Positions 1 through 7,822 of a stretch of 12,981 bases of DNA are shown here, one piece after another. Each line of letters begins with the position of its first letter. Within the stretch, counting starts at the first letter, position 1. Below the pieces are notes generated by a model. That model did no database searches and had not been told where the DNA came from. It saw nothing but the letters and a program-made list of their open reading frames with translations. The stretch is from Nautiliaceae bacterium (GTDB taxonomy: Bacteria > Campylobacterota > Campylobacteria > Campylobacterales > Nautiliaceae): positions 1 through 12,981 of the forward strand of contig JALVUH010000013.1 of the NCBI GenBank assembly GCA_027035735.1, in the 5' to 3' direction. The position numbers and the translations under genes are program-made.

Positions 1-112
1 AAAGTCTTTTAGCTCTTTTTATACCCTTCTCAGTTAAAGGTCTATCAAAATCATGACCGCTAAAATTTTCTCTTTCAATAGCTAAAGAGTGTCTTATAAA
101 AAGAAGTTTCAT
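1..112 (-). CDS. SixA-like histidine phosphatase, 3'-truncated by window edge
   Basis: Only the first 37 codons are inside the window; the gene continues past position 1. The translation begins MKLLFIRHSLAIERENF and continues through a GHDFDRPLTEKG stretch. The FIRHS segment (residues 5-9) matches the phospho-accepting RHG/RHA motif of the histidine phosphatase superfamily, with His8 as the predicted catalytic nucleophile. The short spacing to DRPLTEKG is characteristic of the small SixA-type phosphohistidine phosphatases, which in E. coli act on phosphotransfer proteins. The ATG at 112 has an AAGGA Shine-Dalgarno (120-124) at 7-nt spacing. It begins 16 nt after the stop of the upstream methyltransferase gene, so it is probably cotranscribed with it. 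Family assignment is fairly secure from the N-terminus; the substrate cannot be judged, and another small histidine phosphatase remains possible. Confidence 0.75.
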   Translation of the reverse strand, partial: MKLLFIRHSLAIERENFSGHDFDRPLTEKGIKRAKRL

Positions 113-119
113 TTTTTAA

Positions 120-124
120 TCCTT
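120..124 (-). promoter_or_regulatory. Ribosome binding site of the sixA-like gene
   Basis: AAGGA on the minus strand, 7 nt before the ATG at 112. It lies between the stop of the RlmI-like gene and this start, and supports the short partial ORF as a real gene. Confidence 0.7.
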
Positions 125-128
125 AAAT

Positions 129-1265
129 TTAAAATTTTCTAAGCAATACACCAGTAAGATATAAAGAATTTGGAATATTTAAAATATATGGATGATCAAT
201 ATCCTGTTTTAAAAATTCAACTACTTCTAAATATGAGCCATCAATAATAGAACTACTAAGAGCCAAATCCAATAAATCTTTTTGGTTAATAGAATGAGAA
301 CAACTAAAAAGTGCTAAATATCCATCTTTTTCAAGTAATTTAAGAGAATTAACAATTAAATATTTCCATCCCTTTAAAGCACCTTTTTTAGCATTTTTAT
401 TTTTTGCAAAAGCTGGAGGGTCAATAATAATTAAATCATAAGTCTCTTTTTCTTTTTCCAAAAATTTAAATACATCAGATTTTACTATTTCATAATTTTT
501 AAGATTATTTAATTCACAATTTTTTTCTATCAAACTACAAGCACTAGCCGAAATCTCAACAAATTTAGTAAAGTTAGCATTTGCATAAATTCCAAATCCT
601 CCAGCATTGGCAAAAAGGTCTAATGTTTTTTTATTCCCATAATCTCCGACAATTTTTCTATTTTTTCTTTGGTCTAAAAAAAAGCCTGTTTTTTGACCTG
701 TAATTAAATTAGTTAAAAATTTTTTATTATTTTCAATTATTACAAATTCATCTTCTATTTCTCCATATAACTTTTGAGAAATTACTTCAAGCCCCTCTTT
801 TTCTCTAATCTTATCACCTTTTTCATATATCCCTTTTGGATTTAATAAATCAATTAAAATCTCAACTATAATTCCTTTAAAATTTTCAATACCAGCAGTT
901 GTAACACTAATTACTAAATAATCACCATACCTATCAACAATAAGTCCAGGTAAAAAGTCAGCTTCTGAATGGATTAATCTATATGAATTTGTAATACTTT
1001 TTAAATTTTCCCTTTTTTTAATTGCCTTTTTTATTCTTTCTTTAAAAAATTCTTTATCTATATGAGTTTTTTCAAAAGTTATTACTCTTGCAGAAATTTT
1101 ACTTAAAGGATTAAAAAAAGCAGTTGCTACATATTCATTTTTATAAATTAAATCAACAACATCCCCTGGATTGCAATCTGGAGCCTTTATTATTTCGTTT
1201 TTATAAACCCATGGAAAAAATTTTTTTAATTTTTCATAAGCACTTTTTGTTATTTCAACTCTCAT
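129..1265 (-). CDS. rlmI: RlmI-like class I SAM-dependent 23S rRNA (cytosine-5) methyltransferase
   Basis: This 378-residue protein is close to the length of E. coli RlmI, which makes m5C1962 in 23S rRNA. Residues 1-65 look like the N-terminal PUA-type RNA-binding domain. A linking domain contains RLIHSEADFLPGLIVDRYGD (96-115), typical of the RlmI/YccW family. The SAM-binding loop is LDLFANAGGFG (215-225), motif IV is DPPAF (282-286), and SCS (321-323) carries the predicted catalytic Cys322. LDQRKNR (198-204) is the family's conserved pre-motif-I element. An in-frame TTG lies one codon upstream (1266-1268), but it sits too close to the AAAGGAA Shine-Dalgarno at 1270-1276, so I start at the ATG at 1265. 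The gene overlaps the end of the helicase gene by 11 nt. The exact target nucleotide is transferred from family knowledge and not proven here. Confidence 0.85.
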   Translation of the reverse strand: MRVEITKSAYEKLKKFFPWVYKNEIIKAPDCNPGDVVDLIYKNEYVATAFFNPLSKISARVITFEKTHIDKEFFKERIKKAIKKRENLKSITNSYRLIHSEADFLPGLIVDRYGDYLVISVTTAGIENFKGIIVEILIDLLNPKGIYEKGDKIREKEGLEVISQKLYGEIEDEFVIIENNKKFLTNLITGQKTGFFLDQRKNRKIVGDYGNKKTLDLFANAGGFGIYANANFTKFVEISASACSLIEKNCELNNLKNYEIVKSDVFKFLEKEKETYDLIIIDPPAFAKNKNAKKGALKGWKYLIVNSLKLLEKDGYLALFSCSHSINQKDLLDLALSSSIIDGSYLEVVEFLKQDIDHPYILNIPNSLYLTGVLLRKF

Positions 1266-3195
1266 CAACTTCCTTTAAAACACCTTCATTTTTTATATAT
1301 TCAATAAGTCTTTTATATGTTTCATTGCTACTAAGAGTTTTAGCATCTCCAACAATTATAAGTTTTCTTTTTGGTCTAGTTATAGCAACATTTAGTCTTC
1401 TTAAATCACTCAAAAACCCTATCTCTTCCTTTTCATTTGCTCTAACAAGACTAAGAATAATTATCTCTTTTTCTCTACCTTGAAAACCATCTACGCTTTT
1501 TACTTCTATTTTAATATTTTTCTCTTCAAGAAGTTTTTTTATATACTCTTCATGGTCTTTATATGGAGTGATCACTCCTATAAATTCCTCTTTTGCTTTT
1601 GCATCTAAAAGTTTTTCTACTAAATTTACCACAAACTTAGCTTCAAGTGGATTATATTTTGAAGGAGAACCTTTTTTTACAGCTTCCAAAAATTTCCCTT
1701 TTGTATCAAAAAAAGTAATCGGATTAAATCCTCCAAAAAATTCATCTTCTTTAATCCCTAAATCTTTAATAGTTATATTTTTTATCTTTTCATAAGTTTT
1801 AACCTTGCATTCATAAAATTCACAACTTGGAAAATGATTAATCTTTTCATTCATTCTATATTGAATCTCAAGTGTATAATAAGCTTTTTCATAAATATCA
1901 GTAAATCTCTCAAACATAGATAGGCTAAGTCTTTTATCATTACTAAGAATTGTAGGTGGCAGTTGTTTGTGGTCTCCTGCAAATATTACCTGAGGAGCTT
2001 TTATAAAAGGAATTAAACTACTTGGCTCCATTGCTTGAGCCGCTTCATCAATAAAAACTACATCAAACTCTTTATCTTCTAAAAAATCTCCACCCGCAGC
2101 AGAGTTTGTAGCAAAAATAATATCAGCACTATTTAAAATATCTTTCATAATCTCTTCAGTTATTTCATTTTTCTTATCATAAAGTTTATTTATGTTTTGC
2201 TGGATTTTAATCCATTCTGCCATTTCTCTAATCCACTCAGCCTTAACCCCTCTTTTGCCTTTTCCTTCTTTTGCTAAAGATAAAATTTCCTCATCACTCA
2301 TACCTCTTCTTCTAGCTGGTGTTGGCTTTTTTGTGCGTTTTTCTTGAAGATATTTTAAATCATCTATTTTTTTAATAATCTTTTCAACCTCTTTATACCT
2401 TTTATCTCTTCTAATTTTCACATCTAAAGAAAATTTCATTAAATTGCTCTCAATTTTTGCTGGATGTCCGATTCTTACTATATTAAAATCTTTCAATTTC
2501 TCTACTAAATTATCTACCGCTACATTGCTATCAGCTGTAACTAAAAGTTTTTTTCCTATATGTTTTTTAATTACTTCTGCTAAAGTTGTAGTTTTACCAG
2601 TCCCAGGAGGCCCGTGAATTAAAAATATATCAGATTTAATTGACTTAGATAAAGCTTTATTTTGAGATTCATTTAATATATCACTTTTCTCTTTAGTTTC
2701 TATAATATTTGGTTCTTTTTTTCCAAGCAAAATATCTACATCACATTTAACTTCACCACTTTCTACCCTATCAAGTGCCTTTAACATTCTCTTAAAAGTT
2801 ATATCATTTACAAACAAATCTAATCTATAAAGTTTAGAGCGGAAAATTGGCTCTTTTGAATAAACTTCTATAAAATTTTTACCAACTGCACTAACTGTTG
2901 CTTCTTGATTAAATTTAAGAGGCTCTCCTTTGCTTATTAAAACAATATCACCTACTTTTATTTGATGTTCTGGCATATTATTTCTATTGAATCTATAAAT
3001 TTTAAAATCTAAAAACTCTCCCACATATCTCATCCTAAGCCCAAGAATTGCTCTTCCTCTTTTTTGTCTTTCAACTCCGCTTAATCTTTTTATTTCATTT
3101 AAATGAAACTCTTTTTCAGCTTCTCTTTCTTTTTCTATAAGTTCAGCCCAATAATTTTTATATTCTTTAACATCTTCAAATCTCAACTTATACAA
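1255..3195 (-). CDS. IGHMBP2-family SF1B DNA/RNA helicase
   Basis: This 646-residue superfamily 1 helicase resembles the IGHMBP2/Upf1/Dna2-related AAA_11-AAA_12 group. Visible motifs in order: a Q-motif-like NESQNKAL (175-182), Walker A GPPGTGKT (195-202), motif Ia TADSNVAVDNL (220-230), Walker B DEAAQ (383-387), motif III GDHKQLPPT (407-415), motif IV YRMN (446-449), motif V VDGFQGREKE (568-577) and motif VI NVAITRPKRKL (602-612). Residues 1-160 form the usual N-terminal region with a beta-barrel-like part. The insertion between Ia and II contains RRRGMSDEEI (295-304), a recurring element of prokaryotic members of this family. The start is TTG at 3195 with a strong AGGAGGAG upstream and an 8-nt overlap with the comEC-like gene. 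The family is clear; the cellular substrate of bacterial members is poorly defined, and the rRNA-methyltransferase neighbour is only weak evidence for an RNA role. Confidence 0.88.
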   Translation of the reverse strand: MYKLRFEDVKEYKNYWAELIEKEREAEKEFHLNEIKRLSGVERQKRGRAILGLRMRYVGEFLDFKIYRFNRNNMPEHQIKVGDIVLISKGEPLKFNQEATVSAVGKNFIEVYSKEPIFRSKLYRLDLFVNDITFKRMLKALDRVESGEVKCDVDILLGKKEPNIIETKEKSDILNESQNKALSKSIKSDIFLIHGPPGTGKTTTLAEVIKKHIGKKLLVTADSNVAVDNLVEKLKDFNIVRIGHPAKIESNLMKFSLDVKIRRDKRYKEVEKIIKKIDDLKYLQEKRTKKPTPARRRGMSDEEILSLAKEGKGKRGVKAEWIREMAEWIKIQQNINKLYDKKNEITEEIMKDILNSADIIFATNSAAGGDFLEDKEFDVVFIDEAAQAMEPSSLIPFIKAPQVIFAGDHKQLPPTILSNDKRLSLSMFERFTDIYEKAYYTLEIQYRMNEKINHFPSCEFYECKVKTYEKIKNITIKDLGIKEDEFFGGFNPITFFDTKGKFLEAVKKGSPSKYNPLEAKFVVNLVEKLLDAKAKEEFIGVITPYKDHEEYIKKLLEEKNIKIEVKSVDGFQGREKEIIILSLVRANEKEEIGFLSDLRRLNVAITRPKRKLIIVGDAKTLSSNETYKRLIEYIKNEGVLKEVDES

Positions 3196-4369
3196 AAGCT
3201 CCTCCTAAAATAATTAATGCTAATATATTTATACCATAAAAAGCCCATTTTTTATAAAATGAAACAAAACTTAATAACAAAAATAATATTCCAAAAACTA
3301 AAGAGACTTTATAAATAAAAAAACTATCTCCTAAATGTAAAAAATTTAATAAATAATTATCAAAAATTCCTCCTATATTAAATATATGCAATAAAAAACT
3401 AATTGGATAAAAAATAGTAAATAAAATAGTAACAAAAGGAGAAAGTAATTGATAATAATTAAAATTTCCAAAAAAAATGTGAGATATTACAAACATCATA
3501 AGAAATAAAAAAATATTCATTAAAACACTATTTTTCCAATTAACTTTAAAATATTTAAAAAATAACATAATATAAAAAACACCTAAAATACTAAGTAAAA
3601 ATCCAATTGAAAATATTTTATTAAAAAAGATTAAAAATGAAAAAAATATAGTTAAAACCACTATTTTTAAATTGAAAATATTTTGCAATCGTATAACAAA
3701 TAAAAAAAGAATAATTTCCATTACATAAGCTCTAATAAGAGAAGGAGGAAAAGAAGTAAAATAAAGATATATAAATTCTACAACTAAAACTAATAAACCA
3801 ATATCAAAAAATCTATTCCTATAAGGAAAAAATCTTTGAAATTTTTTATAAAAAAATCCAAAAACAAAATAGAGCAAAAATGAAATAAATCCTAAATGAA
3901 ATCCACTTAAAGCAAAAAGATGAGAAATCCCTAATGTACTAAGCTCCTTTCTTGTTTGATAATCTATTGATTCACCTAAAAACAGAGCTTTATAAAGATT
4001 GGTTATTTTTTTATCTTTATGCTGTTTTTCAATCCATTTATCTAAAAATGAGGCATCTTTTAATCTTAAATCATAACTAATTGCAAAAAATTTTGTTAAA
4101 TAATCAAAAAAGGAAATATTTTTAGTAAAAATTTTGATTGAAACATTTTCATTTAACAAATTTTTTAAATTATCTCTGTTGATGGTATAAAAAGTAATTT
4201 CATTATTTTTAAGTTTTAAAACATAATAATTTTTCTTTTTGTATTGATTTATTACTTTTACATTTACTTCTTTAACAGGTTTGTTTATAAATGATAAATA
4301 ATTTAAGAATGATATTTGAACTCTAAATATAATAGCTAAAATAAAAAAAAGAAAAAGTAATTTTTTCAT
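3188..4369 (-). CDS. comEC: ComEC/Rec2-family competence membrane protein, short form
   Basis: A 393-residue, very hydrophobic inner-membrane protein. Residues 1-20 form an N-terminal membrane helix. Residues about 30-90 look like the small beta-rich OB-type region of ComEC. The diagnostic competence-domain segment is GISHLFALSGFHLG (147-160), preceded by ALFLGES (128-134). A second conserved piece, PPSLIRAYVM (208-217), is followed by multiple membrane helices to the C-terminus. ComEC forms the channel that brings single-stranded DNA across the inner membrane during natural transformation. Canonical ComEC is about 700 residues and ends in a metallo-beta-lactamase domain; that domain is absent here, and the ORF ends normally. 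Short versions are usual in Campylobacterota, so truncation by mutation is unlikely. The ATG overlaps the dnaB stop by 1 nt and has no Shine-Dalgarno sequence, which points to translational coupling. Confidence 0.85.
   Translation of the reverse strand: MKKLLFLFFILAIIFRVQISFLNYLSFINKPVKEVNVKVINQYKKKNYYVLKLKNNEITFYTINRDNLKNLLNENVSIKIFTKNISFFDYLTKFFAISYDLRLKDASFLDKWIEKQHKDKKITNLYKALFLGESIDYQTRKELSTLGISHLFALSGFHLGFISFLLYFVFGFFYKKFQRFFPYRNRFFDIGLLVLVVEFIYLYFTSFPPSLIRAYVMEIILFLFVIRLQNIFNLKIVVLTIFFSFLIFFNKIFSIGFLLSILGVFYIMLFFKYFKVNWKNSVLMNIFLFLMMFVISHIFFGNFNYYQLLSPFVTILFTIFYPISFLLHIFNIGGIFDNYLLNFLHLGDSFFIYKVSLVFGILFLLLSFVSFYKKWAFYGINILALIILGGAFV
3199..3206 (-). promoter_or_regulatory. Ribosome binding site deciding the helicase TTG start
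   Basis: AGGAGGAG on the minus strand lies just upstream of a TTG at 3195 (5 nt from the GGAGG core). No in-frame ATG is better placed, so the site supports initiation at TTG inside the end of the comEC-like gene. Confidence 0.65.
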
Positions 4370-5769
4370 TATATATTTGGAATATCTATTTGAGCATCAG
4401 TTGGCTCAATTTCTTTAACTTCACTAACTTTATCAGTAAAAAGTGTATATTTTTTATGAAAAAGCATCTCAACCGTTCCTGTTGGTCCATTTCTCTGTTT
4501 TCCAATAATTATTTCTGCATCTTCAACTTCTTTTTCTTTAAAATCTATCTCTACTGCTTTTCCCTTCTCAAGAGCTTCTTTTTGTTTTTGTTTTGCTTCC
4601 ATTGCTTTATACACATCATCTCTGTAAATAAACATAATAATATCTGCATCTTGTTCAATTGCTCCTGATTCTCTAAGGTCACTTAACATTGGCCTTTTAT
4701 TCGGTCTAGATTCAAGTGCCCTATTTAGCTGAGAGAGCGCAATTATTGGAATTTGAAGCTCACGAGCTAAAAGTTTTAAACTTCTAGAAATTTCTGCAAT
4801 TGCTAGATGTCTTTCTCTTTGGTCTGATGCAATAAGCTGCAAATAATCTATTACTGCCAAAGATAAATTAGGATTTTGAGCTTTAAGTTTTCTAAGTTTT
4901 GCTCTAATTGTATGAATATTAATATAGCCTTCATCATCTACAAAAAGAGGCTTATTTGCTATTTCATCTGCAATTGCACTAAGTTTACTCCACTCTTCTT
5001 CATTTAAACTTCCTCTTCTTATATCTTGCAAAGGAATTTTACTAGCCGCACTAAGCATTCTTAGCATTAATTGTTCTGCTGGCATTTCAAGAGAGAAAAT
5101 TGCCACTCCTTTATCTTGCTTTATTACATTTAATGCAAGATTTAAGGCAAATGCAGTTTTCCCCATAGATGGTCTTGCAGCAATTATAATCAAATCCCCC
5201 TCATTAAATCCGCTTGTCATTCTATTAAGTTCAATAAATCCTGTATCAAGTCCTGTAACAATTCTATTTTTTTTAGCTGCTTGAGTTTTTATAAAATTAA
5301 GAGTCTCTTCAACTACATTTAAAGAAGATTTAAAATCACCTGCTAAATTTGAAGTTGCAATAGCAAAAAGTTTACTTTGAATCTCTTCTACTTCTTCAAC
5401 AGCTTTTTTATCTTCTTCTAAAACAATTTTTTTAATTTCATTTGAGAGATGAATAAGCTCTCTTTTAGTAGCTAAATCTTTTAACTCTTTTGCATATATT
5501 TCAACTGCTTCAACTGGAGCTGTTCCAAGAATCTCTAAAAACAGCTCTTCATCAAATTTGTTTTTTTTCTTAAGCTCATCTCTTAAAAAAATTTCATCAA
5601 TTGGCAAATCTTTTTTATAAAGCTCTTCCATTGTTTCAAAAACTGCTTGATGAAAAGGAAGATAAAAATCACTTGGTTTTAAGATTGAAGCAACATCTTC
5701 ATAAACTTTTCCATCAAATAAAATTGCGCTAAGTATCCCTCTTTCAATATCAATATTATAAAGATTCAC
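4369..5769 (-). CDS. dnaB: Replicative DNA helicase DnaB
   Basis: This 466-residue protein has normal DnaB length. The N-terminal helical domain (about 5-100) begins NIDIERGILSAIL and would contact primase. A linker leads to the RecA-type ATPase domain: Walker A ARPSMGKT (198-205), a switch-like FSLEMPAEQLMLRML (225-239), Walker B VIDYLQL (306-312), ALSQLNRALESRPNKRPMLS (344-363), and the arginine-finger region ending in IYRDDVY. The ring-shaped hexamer unwinds DNA ahead of the replication fork. There is no intein in the Walker A region, where DnaB inteins commonly sit. The start is GTG at 5769 with AAAGGAG (5774-5780) upstream; no ATG is available near it. It overlaps the 3' end of the 100-aa membrane-protein gene by 14 nt, and the downstream comEC-like gene starts on its stop codon. 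Confidence 0.97.
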   Translation of the reverse strand: MNLYNIDIERGILSAILFDGKVYEDVASILKPSDFYLPFHQAVFETMEELYKKDLPIDEIFLRDELKKKNKFDEELFLEILGTAPVEAVEIYAKELKDLATKRELIHLSNEIKKIVLEEDKKAVEEVEEIQSKLFAIATSNLAGDFKSSLNVVEETLNFIKTQAAKKNRIVTGLDTGFIELNRMTSGFNEGDLIIIAARPSMGKTAFALNLALNVIKQDKGVAIFSLEMPAEQLMLRMLSAASKIPLQDIRRGSLNEEEWSKLSAIADEIANKPLFVDDEGYINIHTIRAKLRKLKAQNPNLSLAVIDYLQLIASDQRERHLAIAEISRSLKLLARELQIPIIALSQLNRALESRPNKRPMLSDLRESGAIEQDADIIMFIYRDDVYKAMEAKQKQKEALEKGKAVEIDFKEKEVEDAEIIIGKQRNGPTGTVEMLFHKKYTLFTDKVSEVKEIEPTDAQIDIPNI

Positions 5770-6058
5770 TTCTCTCCTTTAAAATATGTTCATGCAAAGC
5801 TTTTAATACATCTCTTATATCTTGAGATTCCATTAAAGTTTTTAATTTACTTCTTCTTTTCTTAGGTAATGCCCTTATAATTGCTTTAATTTCTTCATCA
5901 TCTTTTGCTTGTTTTATTTTTTCAATATTTTCTTCTCCAATTACTTTTATAAGTTTTTCTTTTGTTACTTTATTTGGAATCAATAAAATAATTATAAATA
6001 TAAAAGCGAGAGAAAAAATCATAACTCCCACACCTATTATAAGACCAACTCCATCCAT
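5756..6058 (-). CDS. Unrecognised 100-aa single-pass membrane protein
   Basis: I do not recognise this family. The protein starts with one strongly hydrophobic segment (about residues 4-27, including GVMIFSLAFIFIIILLI). A charged, probably alpha-helical region follows, with KEKLIKVIGEENIEKIKQA (33-51), a basic patch PKKRRSKLK (65-73) and a C-terminal helix ending HILKERSESL. The predicted topology is a membrane anchor with a cytoplasmic helical tail, which could be a protein- or nucleic-acid-contact surface; that is inference. It is a credible gene: the ATG overlaps the ispG stop by 1 nt (TAATG), it has a perfect AAGGAGG Shine-Dalgarno at 7-nt spacing, and it overlaps dnaB by 14 nt. Being sandwiched between ispG and dnaB says it is cotranscribed with them but does not give a function. 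Confidence 0.8.
   Translation of the reverse strand: MDGVGLIIGVGVMIFSLAFIFIIILLIPNKVTKEKLIKVIGEENIEKIKQAKDDEEIKAIIRALPKKRRSKLKTLMESQDIRDVLKALHEHILKERSESL
5774..5780 (-). promoter_or_regulatory. Ribosome binding site of dnaB (GTG start)
   Basis: AAAGGAG on the minus strand, 4 nt before GTG at 5769. It lies inside the coding end of the upstream gene and fixes the non-ATG start of dnaB. Confidence 0.65.
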
Positions 6059-7107
6059 TATTCAGCCTCCTTTTTTACTTCTTCCAAAAATCTATCAAGC
6101 AGTTCTTCTTCTTTATATTTTCCAATAACTTCACCTTTTTTTATAATAAGCCCATATCCTTTACCACAAGCAATCGCTACATCTGCTTCTTTGGCCTCAC
6201 CTATTGCATTTACAACACAACCCATAACAGCAAGATTTAGTGGTTTTTTAATGTTTTTAGTTGCTTCTTCTACTGCTTCTACAATTGGTGGTAAATCTAC
6301 TTCAATTCTACCACATGTAGGACAAGAAATTATATTTACCCCTTCATTTAAAAGTCCTAAATCTTTAAGTATAGCTTTTCCAACTCTAATCTCTTCTTCA
6401 AGTTCACCTGTAATAGAAACTCTCAAAGTATCTCCAATTCCTTCAAGAAGTAATGCTCCAAAAGCAGCAGCAGATTTAATTGTCGCATGAAATTTAGTCC
6501 CAGCTTCTGTAACTCCTAAATGAAATGGATAATCCACAAGTGGTCTTAACATTCTATAAGCCTCAACCGTTCTTATTACATCGCTAGCTTTAAGAGATAC
6601 TTTTATATCAAAAAAATCCAAATCCTCTAAAAATTTTATATGCCATAAAGCACTCTCAACCATTGCTTTTGGAGTTTGTCCATATTTATTTTCTAAATGT
6701 TCTTCTAAACTTCCTGCATTTACTCCTATCCTAATAGGAAGATTTCTCTCTTTACATGCCTTTACTATCTCTTTTACTCTTTTCTCTCCTCCAATATTTC
6801 CTGGATTAATCCTTAGAGCATCTACATATTCAGCAGCTTTTAGTCCAAGTTTATAATTAAAATGAATATCAGCAATTATTGGAAGAGGAGATTTAGAAAC
6901 TATCTCTTTTAAAGCATTAGCATCCTCTTCATCTAAAACTGCTACTCTAACTAAATCTGCTCCTGCAAAATAAAGTCTATTTATTTGCTCAAGAGTTGTT
7001 TTTATATCTTTTGTTTTTGAATACGTCATTGATTGCACTGAAATTGGTGCATCTCCTCCAATTTCTACATCTCTTATTTTTATTTTTCTTGTAGGATATC
7101 TTTTCAA
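6058..7107 (-). CDS. ispG: 4-hydroxy-3-methylbut-2-enyl diphosphate synthase IspG (GcpE)
   Basis: IspG converts methylerythritol cyclodiphosphate (MEcPP) to HMBPP in the MEP isoprenoid pathway, using a [4Fe-4S] cluster. The protein is 349 residues, the normal bacterial two-domain size. The N-terminal TIM-barrel domain contains the family segment VEIGGDAPISVQSMT (14-28), then IADIHFNY (78-85), LRINPGNIGG (98-107) and IRIGVNAGSLE (125-135). The C-terminal domain carries the cluster ligands Cys262 and Cys265 (SCPTCGR), Cys297 (MGCVVN) and Glu304. The usual NGPGEA after the third cysteine reads NAIGEA here; all four ligands are kept, so activity is expected. The start is TTG at 7107, giving a TTGA overlap with the tlyA stop, with AAGGAG at 7114-7119. 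The small membrane-protein gene begins on its stop codon. Confidence 0.96.
   Translation of the reverse strand: MKRYPTRKIKIRDVEIGGDAPISVQSMTYSKTKDIKTTLEQINRLYFAGADLVRVAVLDEEDANALKEIVSKSPLPIIADIHFNYKLGLKAAEYVDALRINPGNIGGEKRVKEIVKACKERNLPIRIGVNAGSLEEHLENKYGQTPKAMVESALWHIKFLEDLDFFDIKVSLKASDVIRTVEAYRMLRPLVDYPFHLGVTEAGTKFHATIKSAAAFGALLLEGIGDTLRVSITGELEEEIRVGKAILKDLGLLNEGVNIISCPTCGRIEVDLPPIVEAVEEATKNIKKPLNLAVMGCVVNAIGEAKEADVAIACGKGYGLIIKKGEVIGKYKEEELLDRFLEEVKKEAE
6066..6072 (-). promoter_or_regulatory. Strong ribosome binding site of the 100-aa membrane protein
   Basis: AAGGAGG on the minus strand, 7 nt before the ATG at 6058. It is embedded in the last codons of ispG and is among the strongest Shine-Dalgarno sequences in the window, supporting the small ORF as translated. 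Confidence 0.7.
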
Positions 7108-7805
7108 ACTTTTCTCCTTAAATGATAAATATATTCAATATTTCCTTCTTTTCCTTTTATGCTTGACTCTTCACTTCTTAAAATTTCAAAATCTCTGCTT
7201 ATATACTTTTCAAAATTTTCTCTTGCTCTCTCTATTGCTTTTTTATCAATTACAACACCTCTTTTATCTCTTTTAGCTTCTTTTCCTACTTCAAATTGAG
7301 GTTTAAAAAGCAAAATCATCTCATCAGATAAATTAGCTAATTTATCAAAAATTTTAAGAAGTGATATAAAACTTACATCACTAACCAATATATCAAATTT
7401 TTTTGGATAATCAAAGTCTCTAATATCTGTATTTTCATAAACTTCAACTTTTTCATTTTCTCTTATTTTATGATGTAATTGATTATTTCCTACATCAACA
7501 CATACCACCTTTTTAGCTCCACTCTCAAGTGCAACCTCACTAAAACCACCTGTTGAACTTCCCACATCTAAAACTTCTTTATTTTCAAAAGAAATATTGT
7601 ATTTTTCAAGATAATTTTTAAGCTTCCAAGCAGCTCTACTTACATATATTTTTTCTAAAATTTCAATTTTTGGATTTTCAACATTTAAGGAAGGTTTAGT
7701 TTCTATTTTTCCATTAACTTTTATTTTCTTATTTTTGATAAGTTCTTTTGCTTTATTTCTACTTTCAACTAATTTACTTTTTACCAAATACTCATCAAGC
7801 CTCAT
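7104..7805 (-). CDS. tlyA: TlyA-family rRNA 2'-O-methyltransferase
   Basis: This 233-residue protein has an N-terminal S4 RNA-binding domain (about residues 1-45: MRLDEYLVKSKLVESRNKAK) and a C-terminal FtsJ/RrmJ-type methyltransferase fold. Visible elements are SRAAWKL with Lys62 (56-63 region), the SAM-binding loop DVGSSTGGFSE (80-90), SDVSFISL with Asp143 (142-149) and KPQFEVGKE with Lys168 (168-176). These fit the K-D-K-E type tetrad of 2'-O-methyltransferases. TlyA methylates C1920 of 23S rRNA, and some longer forms also methylate C1409 of 16S rRNA, affecting capreomycin sensitivity. The short length and lack of extensions resemble the Campylobacter-type, 23S-only form; that specificity is inferred. 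The Shine-Dalgarno sequence is weak (AAAGTG). The stop overlaps the ispG start. Confidence 0.92.
   Translation of the reverse strand: MRLDEYLVKSKLVESRNKAKELIKNKKIKVNGKIETKPSLNVENPKIEILEKIYVSRAAWKLKNYLEKYNISFENKEVLDVGSSTGGFSEVALESGAKKVVCVDVGNNQLHHKIRENEKVEVYENTDIRDFDYPKKFDILVSDVSFISLLKIFDKLANLSDEMILLFKPQFEVGKEAKRDKRGVVIDKKAIERARENFEKYISRDFEILRSEESSIKGKEGNIEYIYHLRRKV
7114..7119 (-). promoter_or_regulatory. Ribosome binding site deciding the ispG TTG start
   Basis: AAGGAG on the minus strand, 6 nt before a TTG at 7107. The resulting N-terminus (MKRYPTRKIKI) aligns with the usual IspG beginning, so a TTG start is well supported. Confidence 0.7.
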
Positions 7806-7822
7806 GTTAACACTTTAAAAAT

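Noticed and set aside
1266..1268. TTG at 1268 as the start of the RlmI-like gene
   Set aside because: It is only 1-2 nt from the Shine-Dalgarno at 1270-1276; the ATG one codon later is better spaced.
1124..1483. Open frames on the plus strand, such as 1124-1483, 4390-4668, 6191-6490 and 11788-12105
   Set aside because: They lie wholly opposite strongly supported genes, their products are Phe/Ser/Ile-rich as expected for antisense of Lys/Glu-rich proteins, and none shows a recognisable domain.
5150..5175. Possible intein insertion at the DnaB Walker A
   Set aside because: The Walker A region reads straight through (ARPSMGKTAFAL) and the protein has normal length.
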